Assembly: GCA_023386965.1 (NCBI GenBank)
Contig: JAEWIR010000029.1
Span: 1 to 35,516, forward strand
DNA length: 35,516 nt
Source of the DNA: Bacteroidota bacterium
GTDB lineage: Bacteria > Bacteroidota > Bacteroidia > Flavobacteriales > Weeksellaceae
Direction of reading: 5' to 3'
Below are positions 14,301 through 21,725 of this stretch, piece after piece (position 1 is the stretch's first letter; each line of letters begins with the position of its first letter). The notes under the pieces are model-generated. The model worked only from the letters and a program-made list of their open reading frames with translations, was not told the DNA's origin and did no database searches. The translations under genes and the position numbers were made by a program.

Positions 14301-14329
14301 AAAAGGCGGCAGTGATGTTTACTGCCGCC
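14301..14329 (-). terminator. Intrinsic terminator after the membrane protein gene at 14357
   Basis: GGCGGCAGT and ACTGCCGCC form a perfect 9-bp stem with a 7-nt loop. On the minus strand it is followed by TTTT. It separates the two-gene membrane unit from the transporter gene. Confidence 0.8.
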
Positions 14330-14356
14330 CCGGTTATGATTTTATTAGTGTTTCGT

Positions 14357-15127
14357 TTATCTGGATGTGTTCTGGATTTCCCGCGGAACTCCGATGTAGG
14401 CACAGTAGGCAGAATACATGGCTGCATAGAAAAAGGGTGCCGTAAGCAGAATTCCGATACCACACAAAATAACCCCTGCTATGGTAATGATTAGTGAGAT
14501 GAAACTTACCGCCAGGAAACTTCCGTAATTGGAGGCTGCTGTACTGAAACTTTTCTTCAGAGCGTCTATGGCTCCCGCATTTTCAAAAAGGATGAAGGGA
14601 ATTCCCAGGAAAAAGAACGGGATAATAAAAAATACAGGTAGTACACACAGCATAAAACCTATCATAACTGCGATTCCCATTATAAGTCCATAGATCATAT
14701 ACTGTAAGGCGTTCTGGCGGAAGCCGATGAAAAAATCAGCCAAAGAAACCGTTTGGCCAGTATTTGCACGGTGCATGGCATACACATAACCGGCATATAC
14801 AGGGTACATCAGCAAGCCGAGGACTCCGGAAAGAAGCATGCTTTCCGCATATCCCGGAATTTGAAACATACGGGTAACGAAGCTGCCGTCTGCAAAAGAA
14901 CCGTCTTTCACCAGTTCTTCCATCTCGGCTTGAGTTTCCAGGCTGTTATAGCCCATCAATGGTCCCGTAATGCTTGATATCAGGATGCTTACTACAAAAG
15001 TCAGGAATGTTACCAAAATACTCCATCCAAGAATCTTCATATAATTATTGAATGCGTGACCGATAATGTCGCTGAAATTGCGCTGGGGAGCAGTTCCCTG
15101 TAAATCAAATTCGCTGAAATTTTCCAT
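14357..15127 (-). CDS. Polytopic membrane protein of unknown function
   Basis: A 256-residue integral membrane protein with a soluble N-terminus of about 30 residues (FSDIIGHAFNNYMK marks the entry to the first helix) and about six hydrophobic segments. A conserved-looking cytoplasmic turn (SLADFFIGFRQN, about 130-141) is also present in the gene next door as TVHDLFAGYMGVN. Helix pairs around it suggest a family like the glycerophosphodiesterase membrane domain or DUF975 proteins, but I cannot assign it firmly. Similar flavobacterial proteins are sometimes called beta-carotene monooxygenase without good reason. It follows its paralogue at 15171 by 43 bp and ends at the terminator at 14301. 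Confidence 0.75.
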   Translation of the reverse strand: MENFSEFDLQGTAPQRNFSDIIGHAFNNYMKILGWSILVTFLTFVVSILISSITGPLMGYNSLETQAEMEELVKDGSFADGSFVTRMFQIPGYAESMLLSGVLGLLMYPVYAGYVYAMHRANTGQTVSLADFFIGFRQNALQYMIYGLIMGIAVMIGFMLCVLPVFFIIPFFFLGIPFILFENAGAIDALKKSFSTAASNYGSFLAVSFISLIITIAGVILCGIGILLTAPFFYAAMYSAYCAYIGVPREIQNTSR

Positions 15128-15170
15128 AGTTATTTTTTAAGTATCTAAAATATCATTTTTTTCTTAATCC

Positions 15171-15896
15171 TTACTGCACTTCTTCATGCTCTTTAAACAG
15201 AGCCGAATAAAGCGCATAAATCATCGCCGTTGGAAAAGCCATAGTAAACGGCAGTCCGATTATCGTAACCATGCCCGCATATTTAAAAATAGCTGCCACT
15301 AGAAGACCTACCAGCATAGCAGGAAAAAAGTTGCGCCAGACCCGTATATTATAGCGGAAGGTTTCGAAAATCTTCCTGTTCATAAAGAACATCAATGGTG
15401 CGGTGAAAACGGTTAACGCGATCCACACCCCGGCAAGAATAACGGTGGGCGCAGTATAAAGGAAAACCATGAACCAGAAAACATAATAGCTGATGTAAAT
15501 GAAGAAATTAACTCCCATATAACCGGCAAACAGGTCGTGAACGGTTATTTTCTCACCCAGGTCTATTTTCCGGTACATTTTCAGCAGACCCAAATTCAGT
15601 GGGTACAGGAAGATGAACGTGCCGATGATAATCCATGAGAAAGTGATATAGTTCGGATTTGAAACCAGCACTTCCTGAGCCTGGGCATAGGTAGATCCGG
15701 AATTTACCATCTCAACGGTCCTTAAGTAATCATTAAGGATGCCGTAATGCTCAGCAAAAAGAAACCATACAGTAATGAGTACGGAAAGGTAAACCAAACT
15801 GAACATGATCTGGTAAACGAGGGTCTTGCTCCAATAAAAGAAGGCCTGTTTTAGTATAAAGGAAATATCATTTTTCTGGGGGTAATTCTGCTGCAT
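15171..15896 (-). CDS. Polytopic membrane protein, paralogue of its neighbour
   Basis: A 241-residue membrane protein with about six hydrophobic segments and the same layout as the product of the gene at 14357. A short polar start (QQNYPQKNDISFILKQAF) is followed by two helices, a loop, then TVHDLFAGYMGVNFFIY, a helix pair, an amphipathic RNIRVWRNFFP stretch, and two final helices. The shared DLF/DFF motif and helix order suggest an old duplication. It heads the two-gene unit. Its start codon overlaps the promoter region of divergent pabB, only 52 bp from that gene's ATG. Function unknown. Confidence 0.75.
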   Translation of the reverse strand: MQQNYPQKNDISFILKQAFFYWSKTLVYQIMFSLVYLSVLITVWFLFAEHYGILNDYLRTVEMVNSGSTYAQAQEVLVSNPNYITFSWIIIGTFIFLYPLNLGLLKMYRKIDLGEKITVHDLFAGYMGVNFFIYISYYVFWFMVFLYTAPTVILAGVWIALTVFTAPLMFFMNRKIFETFRYNIRVWRNFFPAMLVGLLVAAIFKYAGMVTIIGLPFTMAFPTAMIYALYSALFKEHEEVQ

Positions 15897-15936
15897 GAAC
15901 TTTTTCTATTTTGTGCAAAGTAAGGGTAAAAAAAAT

Positions 15937-15944
15937 TACTTTTG
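15937..15944 (+). promoter_or_regulatory. -7 element of pabB-pabC
   Basis: TACTTTTG matches TAnnTTTG and ends 4 bp before the first pabB ATG (15949). Transcription should begin at or next to the start codon, giving a leaderless or near-leaderless mRNA. A TTTG at 15910 is 23 bp upstream, longer than the usual spacing. Confidence 0.6.
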
Positions 15945-15948
15945 CCCC

Positions 15949-16923
15949 ATGATGCCGCCTTTTCACCCTAATTTCGATAAAATGGACGGGCTTTCCCGGC
16001 AGGGAGTTCCCTTTTTTTTTATCACCGATTTTTTGATGCAGACTGTTGAGGTTTATACCCTGGATGAGCTGGCTGATGCCGGTATTTCAATACATTTCCC
16101 AAAATTCTCTTACGGACAGCTTGAAGAGGGAGAGTCTGATTTGGACTTGCAGTCATGTCCCGAAAGCCTTGCGGTGTACAAACAGGGTTTTGATATTGTA
16201 CAGCATCATCTGAAAATCGGGAATTCATACCTGATGAATTACACGCGGAAAACGGAAATTACGGTAAACCGCACGTTAAGTGAGATTTTCAGTCTGGCCG
16301 AAGCAAAGTACAAGGTGCTTTATAAGGACAGCTTCGTTTTCTTTTCCCCGGAAACATTTATTGAAACTGTAGGAGACGCTATTTTTACGCATCCCATGAA
16401 GGGTACGATAGATGCCTCACTTCATAATGCAGCAGAAACGCTGAAGAACGATATAAAGGAGCGCGCAGAACATTATACTGTTGTAGATTTGCTCCGCAAT
16501 GACCTCAGCATGGTGGCAGATGAGGTGCAGCTGGACGAATTCCAGCGGATTGACTTTCTGAAAACCAAACAAAAAGACCTCTATGCCATGAGTTCTGAGA
16601 TTTCGGGTAAATTGAAACCTGAGTTCAAAGGTAAGATCGGCAGCATCCTGAAAACATTGCTGCCCGCGGGTTCCATATTGGGAGCTCCCAAGAAAAAGAC
16701 GCTGGAAGTCCTGCTTGAAGCCGAAAACTATGACCGCGGATTTTATACGGGGGTCTGCGGCTGGTTCGACGGTGCTAACCTGGATTCCTGCGTTATGATC
16801 CGGTTCATGGAGAAAGAAAGTGATAAAATGTACTTTAAAAGTGGGGGTGGAATCACTCACCTGAGCCAACTTCAAGATGAATATGAGGAAATGAAAAACA
16901 AGATTTATGTTCCGGTTTCTTGA
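15949..16923 (+). CDS. pabB: Aminodeoxychorismate synthase component I
   Basis: PabB converts chorismate to 4-amino-4-deoxychorismate using ammonia from a PabA/TrpG glutaminase, on the way to folate. This 324-residue form has the chorismate-binding core but lacks the long N-terminal region of E. coli PabB. Seen are HPMKGTID with K151 (Lys at this place is typical of PabB, where TrpE has Ala), LLRNDLSMVADEV, GSILGAPKKKTLEVL, YDRGFYTGVCGWFDG, and GGGITHLSQLQDEYEEM. The frame extends upstream to 15895, but that passes through the -7 motif, so the start is 15949 or the adjacent ATG at 15952. The pabC-like gene overlaps its 3' end by 17 bp. Confidence 0.92.
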   Translation: MMPPFHPNFDKMDGLSRQGVPFFFITDFLMQTVEVYTLDELADAGISIHFPKFSYGQLEEGESDLDLQSCPESLAVYKQGFDIVQHHLKIGNSYLMNYTRKTEITVNRTLSEIFSLAEAKYKVLYKDSFVFFSPETFIETVGDAIFTHPMKGTIDASLHNAAETLKNDIKERAEHYTVVDLLRNDLSMVADEVQLDEFQRIDFLKTKQKDLYAMSSEISGKLKPEFKGKIGSILKTLLPAGSILGAPKKKTLEVLLEAENYDRGFYTGVCGWFDGANLDSCVMIRFMEKESDKMYFKSGGGITHLSQLQDEYEEMKNKIYVPVS

Positions 16924-17515
16924 AAGTATAAAGGTGTCAGACGGCCAGCCCTTCCTGCTGAACCTTCATCAAAAAAGGGTAAATGATACATTTGCCTGTT
17001 TTGGTGAAGAGGGCTTTATAGATCTTCAAAGTATTTTGCATGATAGGTCCGTCCAACCAAAAGGGCTTTACAAATTCCGAATCTCATATAGTTTGGATAA
17101 CGTTTACAGTACTGAGCTGATTCAATATAAACGCAACGAAATCAGCAGATTTCTGCTGGTAGAGAATAATGAAATTGATTACCATTTCAAGTTTGAAGAA
17201 CGTAAGGAATTTGAAACGATGAAAAGTAACGCGAACGGTGCCGAAATCATCATCGTTAAGGATAACCATATTACCGATACATCCTATTCCAATCTGCTCT
17301 TTCTGAAAGATAATGTGTGGTTCACCCCATCTGCCTTCCTGCTAAACGGTGTGCAGCGTCAGCATCTGCTTCATTCAGGAAAAATTAAAACAGCTGACAT
17401 TACTCTCAATAACCTGAAAGAATTTTCACACGTCAAGCTGATTAATGCACTGAATGATTTTGATGATGCGCTGGTCTATCCGCTGTCACGAATTCTTAAC
17501 CTTCACGGGAACTAA
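16907..17515 (+). CDS. pabC: Short class IV aminotransferase, probable 4-amino-4-deoxychorismate lyase
   Basis: A 202-residue PLP enzyme of fold type IV, shorter than E. coli PabC (about 270). LHQKRVNDTF (20-29) stands for the HxxRL segment. YHFKFEERKEF holds the likely PLP lysine K95. TDTSYSNLLF (123-132) is the usual T-E-x-S-x-S-N cofactor loop but with Asp124 in place of Glu, and FLLNGVQRQ is the GITR-like loop. The 17-bp overlap with pabB makes translational coupling likely and points to the next step, release of pyruvate to give p-aminobenzoate. The role is inferred mainly from context, since fold-type IV enzymes differ in substrate. Confidence 0.8.
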   Translation: MFRFLESIKVSDGQPFLLNLHQKRVNDTFACFGEEGFIDLQSILHDRSVQPKGLYKFRISYSLDNVYSTELIQYKRNEISRFLLVENNEIDYHFKFEERKEFETMKSNANGAEIIIVKDNHITDTSYSNLLFLKDNVWFTPSAFLLNGVQRQHLLHSGKIKTADITLNNLKEFSHVKLINALNDFDDALVYPLSRILNLHGN

Positions 17516-17535
17516 TCTCCCGAAGCTTATAATAT

Positions 17536-19200
17536 TTACGCCAAAAACTCAAAATAACTCTTCAGAATTTCGGCATTCCCAATTTGGGACGTATCTACTT
17601 CCAGGATTTTAGGTTTGCTGTCGGGATTGAAGAAATTATCCAGCACACGAAGCAGCGTATCCTCTTCATCTACTCTGGTGTAACCAAAGCCGAAGTTTTT
17701 CGCCAGAAGTTCGGCATTCCGTTGATGTTTCGTCAGGATAAACTCGTCCAGGGCATTGGTTGAGCTCGGACCGGGAATGATTCTGAAGATGTCGCCACCA
17801 CCGTTATTGAATATGATGATCCTCGTATACGGCGGAATGTACTGGTTCCACAGACCATTAATGTCATACATGAAGCTTACCTCGCCCGTAATAAGCAGAG
17901 TAGGACTTTTGCTGCGCATTGCATATCCCATGGCGGTACTTGTGCTGCCGTCTATGCCGCTTGTCCCGCGGTTGCAGTGAATCCGGAATTGCTGGAAATT
18001 AAAGAGCTGCGCATACCGGATAGCAGAACTGTTGCTGATGTGGACGTGGTAGTTGGTGGGTATCTTTAAAGAAAGTATTTCAAAGAGTTTAAAATCTGAG
18101 AAAGGTGCGTCCGCACAATACTGGTCATGCTTTATATCGCGTCTATCGCGCAGTACATCCCAAAGATTATAATAGGCTTGGGGCTCCAGATTTACATGGT
18201 TCAGCAGTTTTCCGAAAAAAACCTCAGCACGCGTTTCCACCTGATGAGTTAGCGAAAAGTAGGTATCGGGCTGCCAAACTTCGTCAATATGCCAGTGGTT
18301 CTGGGGGTGGGCTTTCCTGAGGAACTGCTTTACCTTTTTTGAAACTACATTTTGCCCCACAGTGATCAGCAGGTCTGGCGCATATTTCTTAAAGTCTTCT
18401 TCGTCAAATTTAAAGACATAACGGTCTATATGGCTGAAGAATTTTTCGTTGTTCAGGTTGGAATTTGCTTCTGTAAGGACTACCGCACTGTGGTTTTTCA
18501 CCAGTTGGCTCAGCTGCATCTGCAGTTCTTCACTGTAGTCACGCGTACCCACCAGGATCAGTATGCGGCGTGCCAGGTTCCACCCGGCCACCAAAGCCGG
18601 CGAAAGGTCAAAGGCTTTACGCTGCAGGGTTTTCTCCACCGAAGGATAAACCGGGATTTCGGGTACCAGTTCATACAGCGGCTCAGCCAGGGGTATATTA
18701 ATATGTACCGGACCTTGCTTTTCAAAACAGATCTCAATGGCCTTTTTTATCAGGCTGTAATTTTCATCGTCTGCGTTTTCACGGTCATCTTCCAGCAATT
18801 GAAAATCACCGTATGAATGTTGCCTGAAAATTTCTCTCTGCCGGATGGTTTGTCCGTCAAAAATATCAACATAATCAGACGGTCGGTCGGCCGTAAGGAC
18901 CAAAAGTGGAATGTTCTGATAAAAAGCCTCAGTAACCGCGGGGTAATAATTGGCCGCTGCTGACCCACTTGTGCAGGTTACGGCTACAGGCATCTTCTCG
19001 CTCCTGGCCATTCCCATACCTACAAAAGCCGCACTCCTCTCGTCGGTGATACTGTAACAGTTGAAGCCGTCTGTTTCAGAGAAATGTATGGCCAGCGGGG
19101 CATTACGCGAACCGGGAGAAATTACGATGTTGTGAATTCCGTATTCCTTCAGGAGGTGGGCTAATATCTGTATGCTGTGTTTGGAAGAATATTGTTTCAT
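17536..19200 (-). CDS. menD: 2-succinyl-5-enolpyruvyl-6-hydroxy-3-cyclohexene-1-carboxylate synthase
   Basis: MenD is the thiamine-pyrophosphate enzyme that joins isochorismate and 2-oxoglutarate in menaquinone synthesis. The protein is 554 residues from the ATG at 19200 (MKQYSSKHSIQ); four more codons reach 19212 but the family aligns from here. Hallmarks are VISPGSRNAPLAI (32-44), the Glu-bearing TDERSAAFVGMGMA, CTSGSAAANYYPAV, and a TPP/Mg region (GEVSFMYDINGLWNQ, then FNNGGGDIF). The GD of that Mg motif reads GE here (E440). It converges with pabC across a 20-bp gap. Both pathways draw on chorismate. Confidence 0.95.
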   Translation of the reverse strand: MKQYSSKHSIQILAHLLKEYGIHNIVISPGSRNAPLAIHFSETDGFNCYSITDERSAAFVGMGMARSEKMPVAVTCTSGSAAANYYPAVTEAFYQNIPLLVLTADRPSDYVDIFDGQTIRQREIFRQHSYGDFQLLEDDRENADDENYSLIKKAIEICFEKQGPVHINIPLAEPLYELVPEIPVYPSVEKTLQRKAFDLSPALVAGWNLARRILILVGTRDYSEELQMQLSQLVKNHSAVVLTEANSNLNNEKFFSHIDRYVFKFDEEDFKKYAPDLLITVGQNVVSKKVKQFLRKAHPQNHWHIDEVWQPDTYFSLTHQVETRAEVFFGKLLNHVNLEPQAYYNLWDVLRDRRDIKHDQYCADAPFSDFKLFEILSLKIPTNYHVHISNSSAIRYAQLFNFQQFRIHCNRGTSGIDGSTSTAMGYAMRSKSPTLLITGEVSFMYDINGLWNQYIPPYTRIIIFNNGGGDIFRIIPGPSSTNALDEFILTKHQRNAELLAKNFGFGYTRVDEEDTLLRVLDNFFNPDSKPKILEVDTSQIGNAEILKSYFEFLA

Positions 19201-19259
19201 TAGGAAGATCAAATTTTCATTTCGGCCAATCTCATTTTGGCGGTGAATCTGAAACCGCG

Positions 19260-19267
19260 CAAATTTA
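19260..19267 (-). promoter_or_regulatory. -7 element of menD
   Basis: Reads TAAATTTG on the minus strand, a full -7 consensus, 59 bp before the menD start. No clear -33 box. Confidence 0.45.
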
Positions 19268-19300
19268 CTGATAATTAAATCTTAATATTTTAAATTCTTC

Positions 19301-19308
19301 TAAATTTG
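19301..19308 (+). promoter_or_regulatory. -7 element of the 2OG oxygenase gene
   Basis: TAAATTTG, a full match, 24 bp before the ATG at 19333. With the element at 19260 it makes a symmetric divergent promoter pair. Confidence 0.5.
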
Positions 19309-19332
19309 CAGTTCAATCTTAATTTAAAATCT

Positions 19333-20283
19333 ATGAAACAGATTCCAAGTGTGGATTTGCGTGATTTCCTTTCGGGTGACCCGGAACGCAAGCAGAAATT
19401 TGTAAATGAAATCGGAAAAGCATACGAAGAAATCGGTTTTGTAGCCCTGAAGGGCCATTTCCTGGATGATAACCTAGTTAAGAATCTTTATAAGGAGGTT
19501 AAAAATTTCTTTGATTTACCCGTAGAGACCAAGCAGAAGTATGAGATTCCGGGCATTGGCGGCCAGCGCGGCTATGTAGGTTTCGGAAAAGAAACTGCAA
19601 AGGGTTTTAAGAAAGGTGACCTGAAGGAATTCTGGCATTTTGGCCAATACCGTGAAGACGGATCTGCATATGCATCTGTGTATCCGGATAATGTGGAGGT
19701 TGCTGAAGTTCCTGAATTCAATAAAGTAGGTAAAGAGGCTTATAAAATGCTGGAAAAAACCGGAATTTATGTTTTACGCGCACTGGCCCTGCACCTCGGT
19801 CTGGATGAATTTTACTTCGATAAGTTTGTGCAGGAAGGAAACTCAATCCTGAGACCTATTCATTATCCGCCCATTACGGAAGAACCCGATAATGCTGTCC
19901 GTGCTGCAGCCCATGGCGATATTAACCTCATTACCCTGCTGATGGGAGCGCAGGGCAAAGGACTTCAGGTTATGAATCATGACGGCGAATGGGTAGATGC
20001 AATTGCCGAACCGGACGAACTGATGATCAACGTGGGCGATATGCTGTCCAGGCATACCAATAACAAGTTGAAATCGACCATTCACCAGGTGGTGAATCCA
20101 CCGCGTGAGCTTTGGGGCACTTCCCGTTACTCTATACCGTTCTTCATGCATCCGGTAAGCGAAATGCCGCTGAACGCGCTGGAAAATACGGTGAACCAAG
20201 ATCATCCGAAACTCTATGAAGATACAACAGCAGGTGAATTTCTGCACGAAAGACTCGTAGAACTTGGACTGATTAAGATATAA
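19333..20283 (+). CDS. Isopenicillin N synthase-like 2-oxoglutarate/Fe(II) oxygenase
   Basis: A 316-residue non-haem iron dioxygenase of the IPNS-like superfamily. The N-terminal DIOX_N region (IPSVDLRDF, then EEIGFVALKGH near 32-42) is followed by the iron triad H194-x-D196 (AAHGDINLITLL) and H251 (STIHQVVNPP). RYS at 265-267 should bind the 2-oxoglutarate carboxylate. The start at 19333 is preferred over 19306, since the latter overlaps the -7 box. The family hydroxylates or oxidatively cyclises small molecules; the substrate here is unknown. Bacterial homologues are common in flavobacteria outside antibiotic clusters, and no cluster genes surround it. It ends at a strong terminator. Confidence 0.88.
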   Translation: MKQIPSVDLRDFLSGDPERKQKFVNEIGKAYEEIGFVALKGHFLDDNLVKNLYKEVKNFFDLPVETKQKYEIPGIGGQRGYVGFGKETAKGFKKGDLKEFWHFGQYREDGSAYASVYPDNVEVAEVPEFNKVGKEAYKMLEKTGIYVLRALALHLGLDEFYFDKFVQEGNSILRPIHYPPITEEPDNAVRAAAHGDINLITLLMGAQGKGLQVMNHDGEWVDAIAEPDELMINVGDMLSRHTNNKLKSTIHQVVNPPRELWGTSRYSIPFFMHPVSEMPLNALENTVNQDHPKLYEDTTAGEFLHERLVELGLIKI

Positions 20284-20291
20284 GGCAGTAG

Positions 20292-20316
20292 GGCGGACGA
20301 AAGTTCGCCTTTTTTT
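20292..20316 (+). terminator. Intrinsic terminator of the 2OG oxygenase gene
   Basis: GGCGGAC pairs with GTTCGCC through a GAAA tetraloop, followed by seven T. It ends 4 bp before the convergent radical SAM stop codon. Confidence 0.92.
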
Positions 20317-20319
20317 CTT

Positions 20320-21360
20320 TTAAAATAAGCGCAGCTGCTGATCACGCGAACCTGTAAAATGCTCGGTAGACAGTTGCCGCTGTTCCTGATGGGGAAAATA
20401 TTTCCTTTTGCCCAAAGCAAAGGTATTGTGAATCATCTCTGCAATATTTCCTTCACCCCTATAACGCTCATGAAATCTTTTTTCACCAAGCTGCCCACCA
20501 CGCATAGACCGGATTAAATTGAGCACTTTCTGCGCACGCTCCGGGAAAGTGGCATTGATCCAGTTGATGAAAACAGGCTCCACAGTGTCGTTAAGCCGGA
20601 CAATGATATAAACGAAACTCTTCGCTCCGGCTTCGGACACGGCTTTCAGGATATTCAGGCTCTCATCGCTTGTTAAACCCGGAATTACCGGTGCTACCAT
20701 CACCCCCGTGGGAATATTATTTTCAGAAAGGATCTGTATGGCTTTCAGTTTATTATTTACTGAAGACGTCCGTGGTTCCATCTTACGGCGGATTTCTTCG
20801 TTGATCGTGGGAATGCTGAATGACACGGAAACCAAATTTTTTTCCGCGAGTTGGGTTAGGAGATCAAGGTCCCTCAGGACCAGTGCATTTTTGGTGAGTA
20901 TGCTCACCGGATGCCTGTAATCCAGACATAACTGAAGAATTTGCCGGGTAATTTCAAACTTTCTTTCTGCAGGCTGATAACAGTCTGTATTTCCGGACAG
21001 CGAAATGGTTTTGGGAACATAATTTCTTTTCCTGAAGAATTTCTCAAGGAGCTCAGGTGCATTTTTCTTCACCATGATTTTTCTTTCAAAATCGGTCCCT
21101 GCAGAGTAACCCCAGAATTCATGAGTGGGGCGGGCAAAACAGTATGAGCACCCATGTTCACAGCCCTGGTATGGATTTAGTGAATATTCCATGAATAGGT
21201 CCGGGCTGGTAATTTTGTTAACTACCGTTTTCGGAAATACTTCTGTGAACGAAACTTTTACATTCTCCACACCGTCTTCTTCCGGCTCATAAGTATATCT
21301 TTCAAAGCGGTTTAATTCGTTGCGCTGAGCTCCCTGGCCTTTCCTATAATTACCATCCAT
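20320..21360 (-). CDS. PA0069/Rv2578c-family radical SAM protein
   Basis: A 346-residue radical SAM enzyme related to the spore-photoproduct-lyase-like group. The [4Fe-4S] motif is C67-x3-C71-x2-C74 (NPYQGCEHGCSYCFARPTHEF). SLSGNTDCYQPAERK (about 117-131) and SILTKNALVLRDLDLL (about 154-169) are characteristic of the PA0069 family. SAM cleavage to a 5'-deoxyadenosyl radical is expected, but the reaction and substrate of this family are not known. The C-terminal 60 residues are basic. It converges with the oxygenase gene and lies after the terminator of the small gene at 21429, so it is probably transcribed alone. Confidence 0.88.
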   Translation of the reverse strand: MDGNYRKGQGAQRNELNRFERYTYEPEEDGVENVKVSFTEVFPKTVVNKITSPDLFMEYSLNPYQGCEHGCSYCFARPTHEFWGYSAGTDFERKIMVKKNAPELLEKFFRKRNYVPKTISLSGNTDCYQPAERKFEITRQILQLCLDYRHPVSILTKNALVLRDLDLLTQLAEKNLVSVSFSIPTINEEIRRKMEPRTSSVNNKLKAIQILSENNIPTGVMVAPVIPGLTSDESLNILKAVSEAGAKSFVYIIVRLNDTVEPVFINWINATFPERAQKVLNLIRSMRGGQLGEKRFHERYRGEGNIAEMIHNTFALGKRKYFPHQEQRQLSTEHFTGSRDQQLRLF

Positions 21361-21381
21361 AAATTCAATTCTGACAAAAAC

Positions 21382-21407
21382 AAAAATCCTGCTTGGAAAC
21401 AGGATTT
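21382..21407 (-). terminator. Intrinsic terminator of the small membrane gene at 21429
   Basis: AAATCCTG and CAGGATTT form a perfect 8-bp stem with an 8-nt loop. On the minus strand it is followed by TTGTTTTTG. It lies between the small gene and the radical SAM gene. Confidence 0.75.
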
Positions 21408-21428
21408 GTATAATTTATGAATAAGAAG

Positions 21429-21623
21429 CTACAGGGCAGAAAGATATTCTACACCATGGTGAGCTTCATCCCGATACCTTTTGTCGAAATGTCGGTGAAA
21501 ATCAGAGTAATAATCGTCATATTCTCTGCCTTTCTTATGCATTATTCTGCGGAATCCATAAATTCCCAAACCTATAATAATTCCGACGGTTCCGGCCAAA
21601 ATAATCCCCGTTCCTGTTTTCAT
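21429..21623 (-). CDS. Small single-pass membrane protein
   Basis: A 64-residue protein. A glycine-rich hydrophobic helix (residues 5-25, GIILAGTVGIIIGLGIYG) is followed by a basic stop-transfer RRIMHKKGR, then a tail dense in Tyr, His, Asp and Arg (YDDYYSDFHRHFDKRYRDEAHH). This layout, with the charged part in the cytoplasm, is like YtxH-type proteins, though no family is firmly recognised. It is hidden under a spurious upstream extension of the prolyl oligopeptidase frame on the other strand. Its own terminator and the good ATG context (preceded by AAAAGATCAGT) argue that it is real. Confidence 0.6.
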   Translation of the reverse strand: MKTGTGIILAGTVGIIIGLGIYGFRRIMHKKGREYDDYYSDFHRHFDKRYRDEAHHGVEYLSAL

Positions 21624-21703
21624 ACTGATCTTTTATTTAAACTTCACGAGCAAATCCTGTACCTTTTCAATTGTTATGACATTAACAACCCGTTAAATTT
21701 TGC

Positions 21704-21711
21704 TAAATTTG
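21704..21711 (+). promoter_or_regulatory. -7 element of the prolyl oligopeptidase gene
   Basis: TAAATTTG, a full match, 14 bp before the ATG at 21726. It supports that start over the far-upstream ATG at 21417. No clear -33 box. Confidence 0.5.
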
Positions 21712-21725
21712 AAAAAAGTAAACGT

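Noticed and set aside
17501..17525. Hairpin between pabC and menD (CTTC-AC-GGGA with TCCCGAAG)
   Set aside because: It has a 2-nt bulge and no T run on either side; it may be chance in a 20-bp gap.
15949..19200. Chorismate gene pair as menF-menD (isochorismate synthase)
   Set aside because: The HPMKGTID motif with Lys and the overlap with an aminotransferase IV gene point to PabB, not isochorismate synthase.
19333..20283. Beta-lactam or other natural-product cluster, from the IPNS-like oxygenase
   Set aside because: No synthetase, ligase or export gene for such a pathway is near; this oxygenase type is common in flavobacteria outside clusters.
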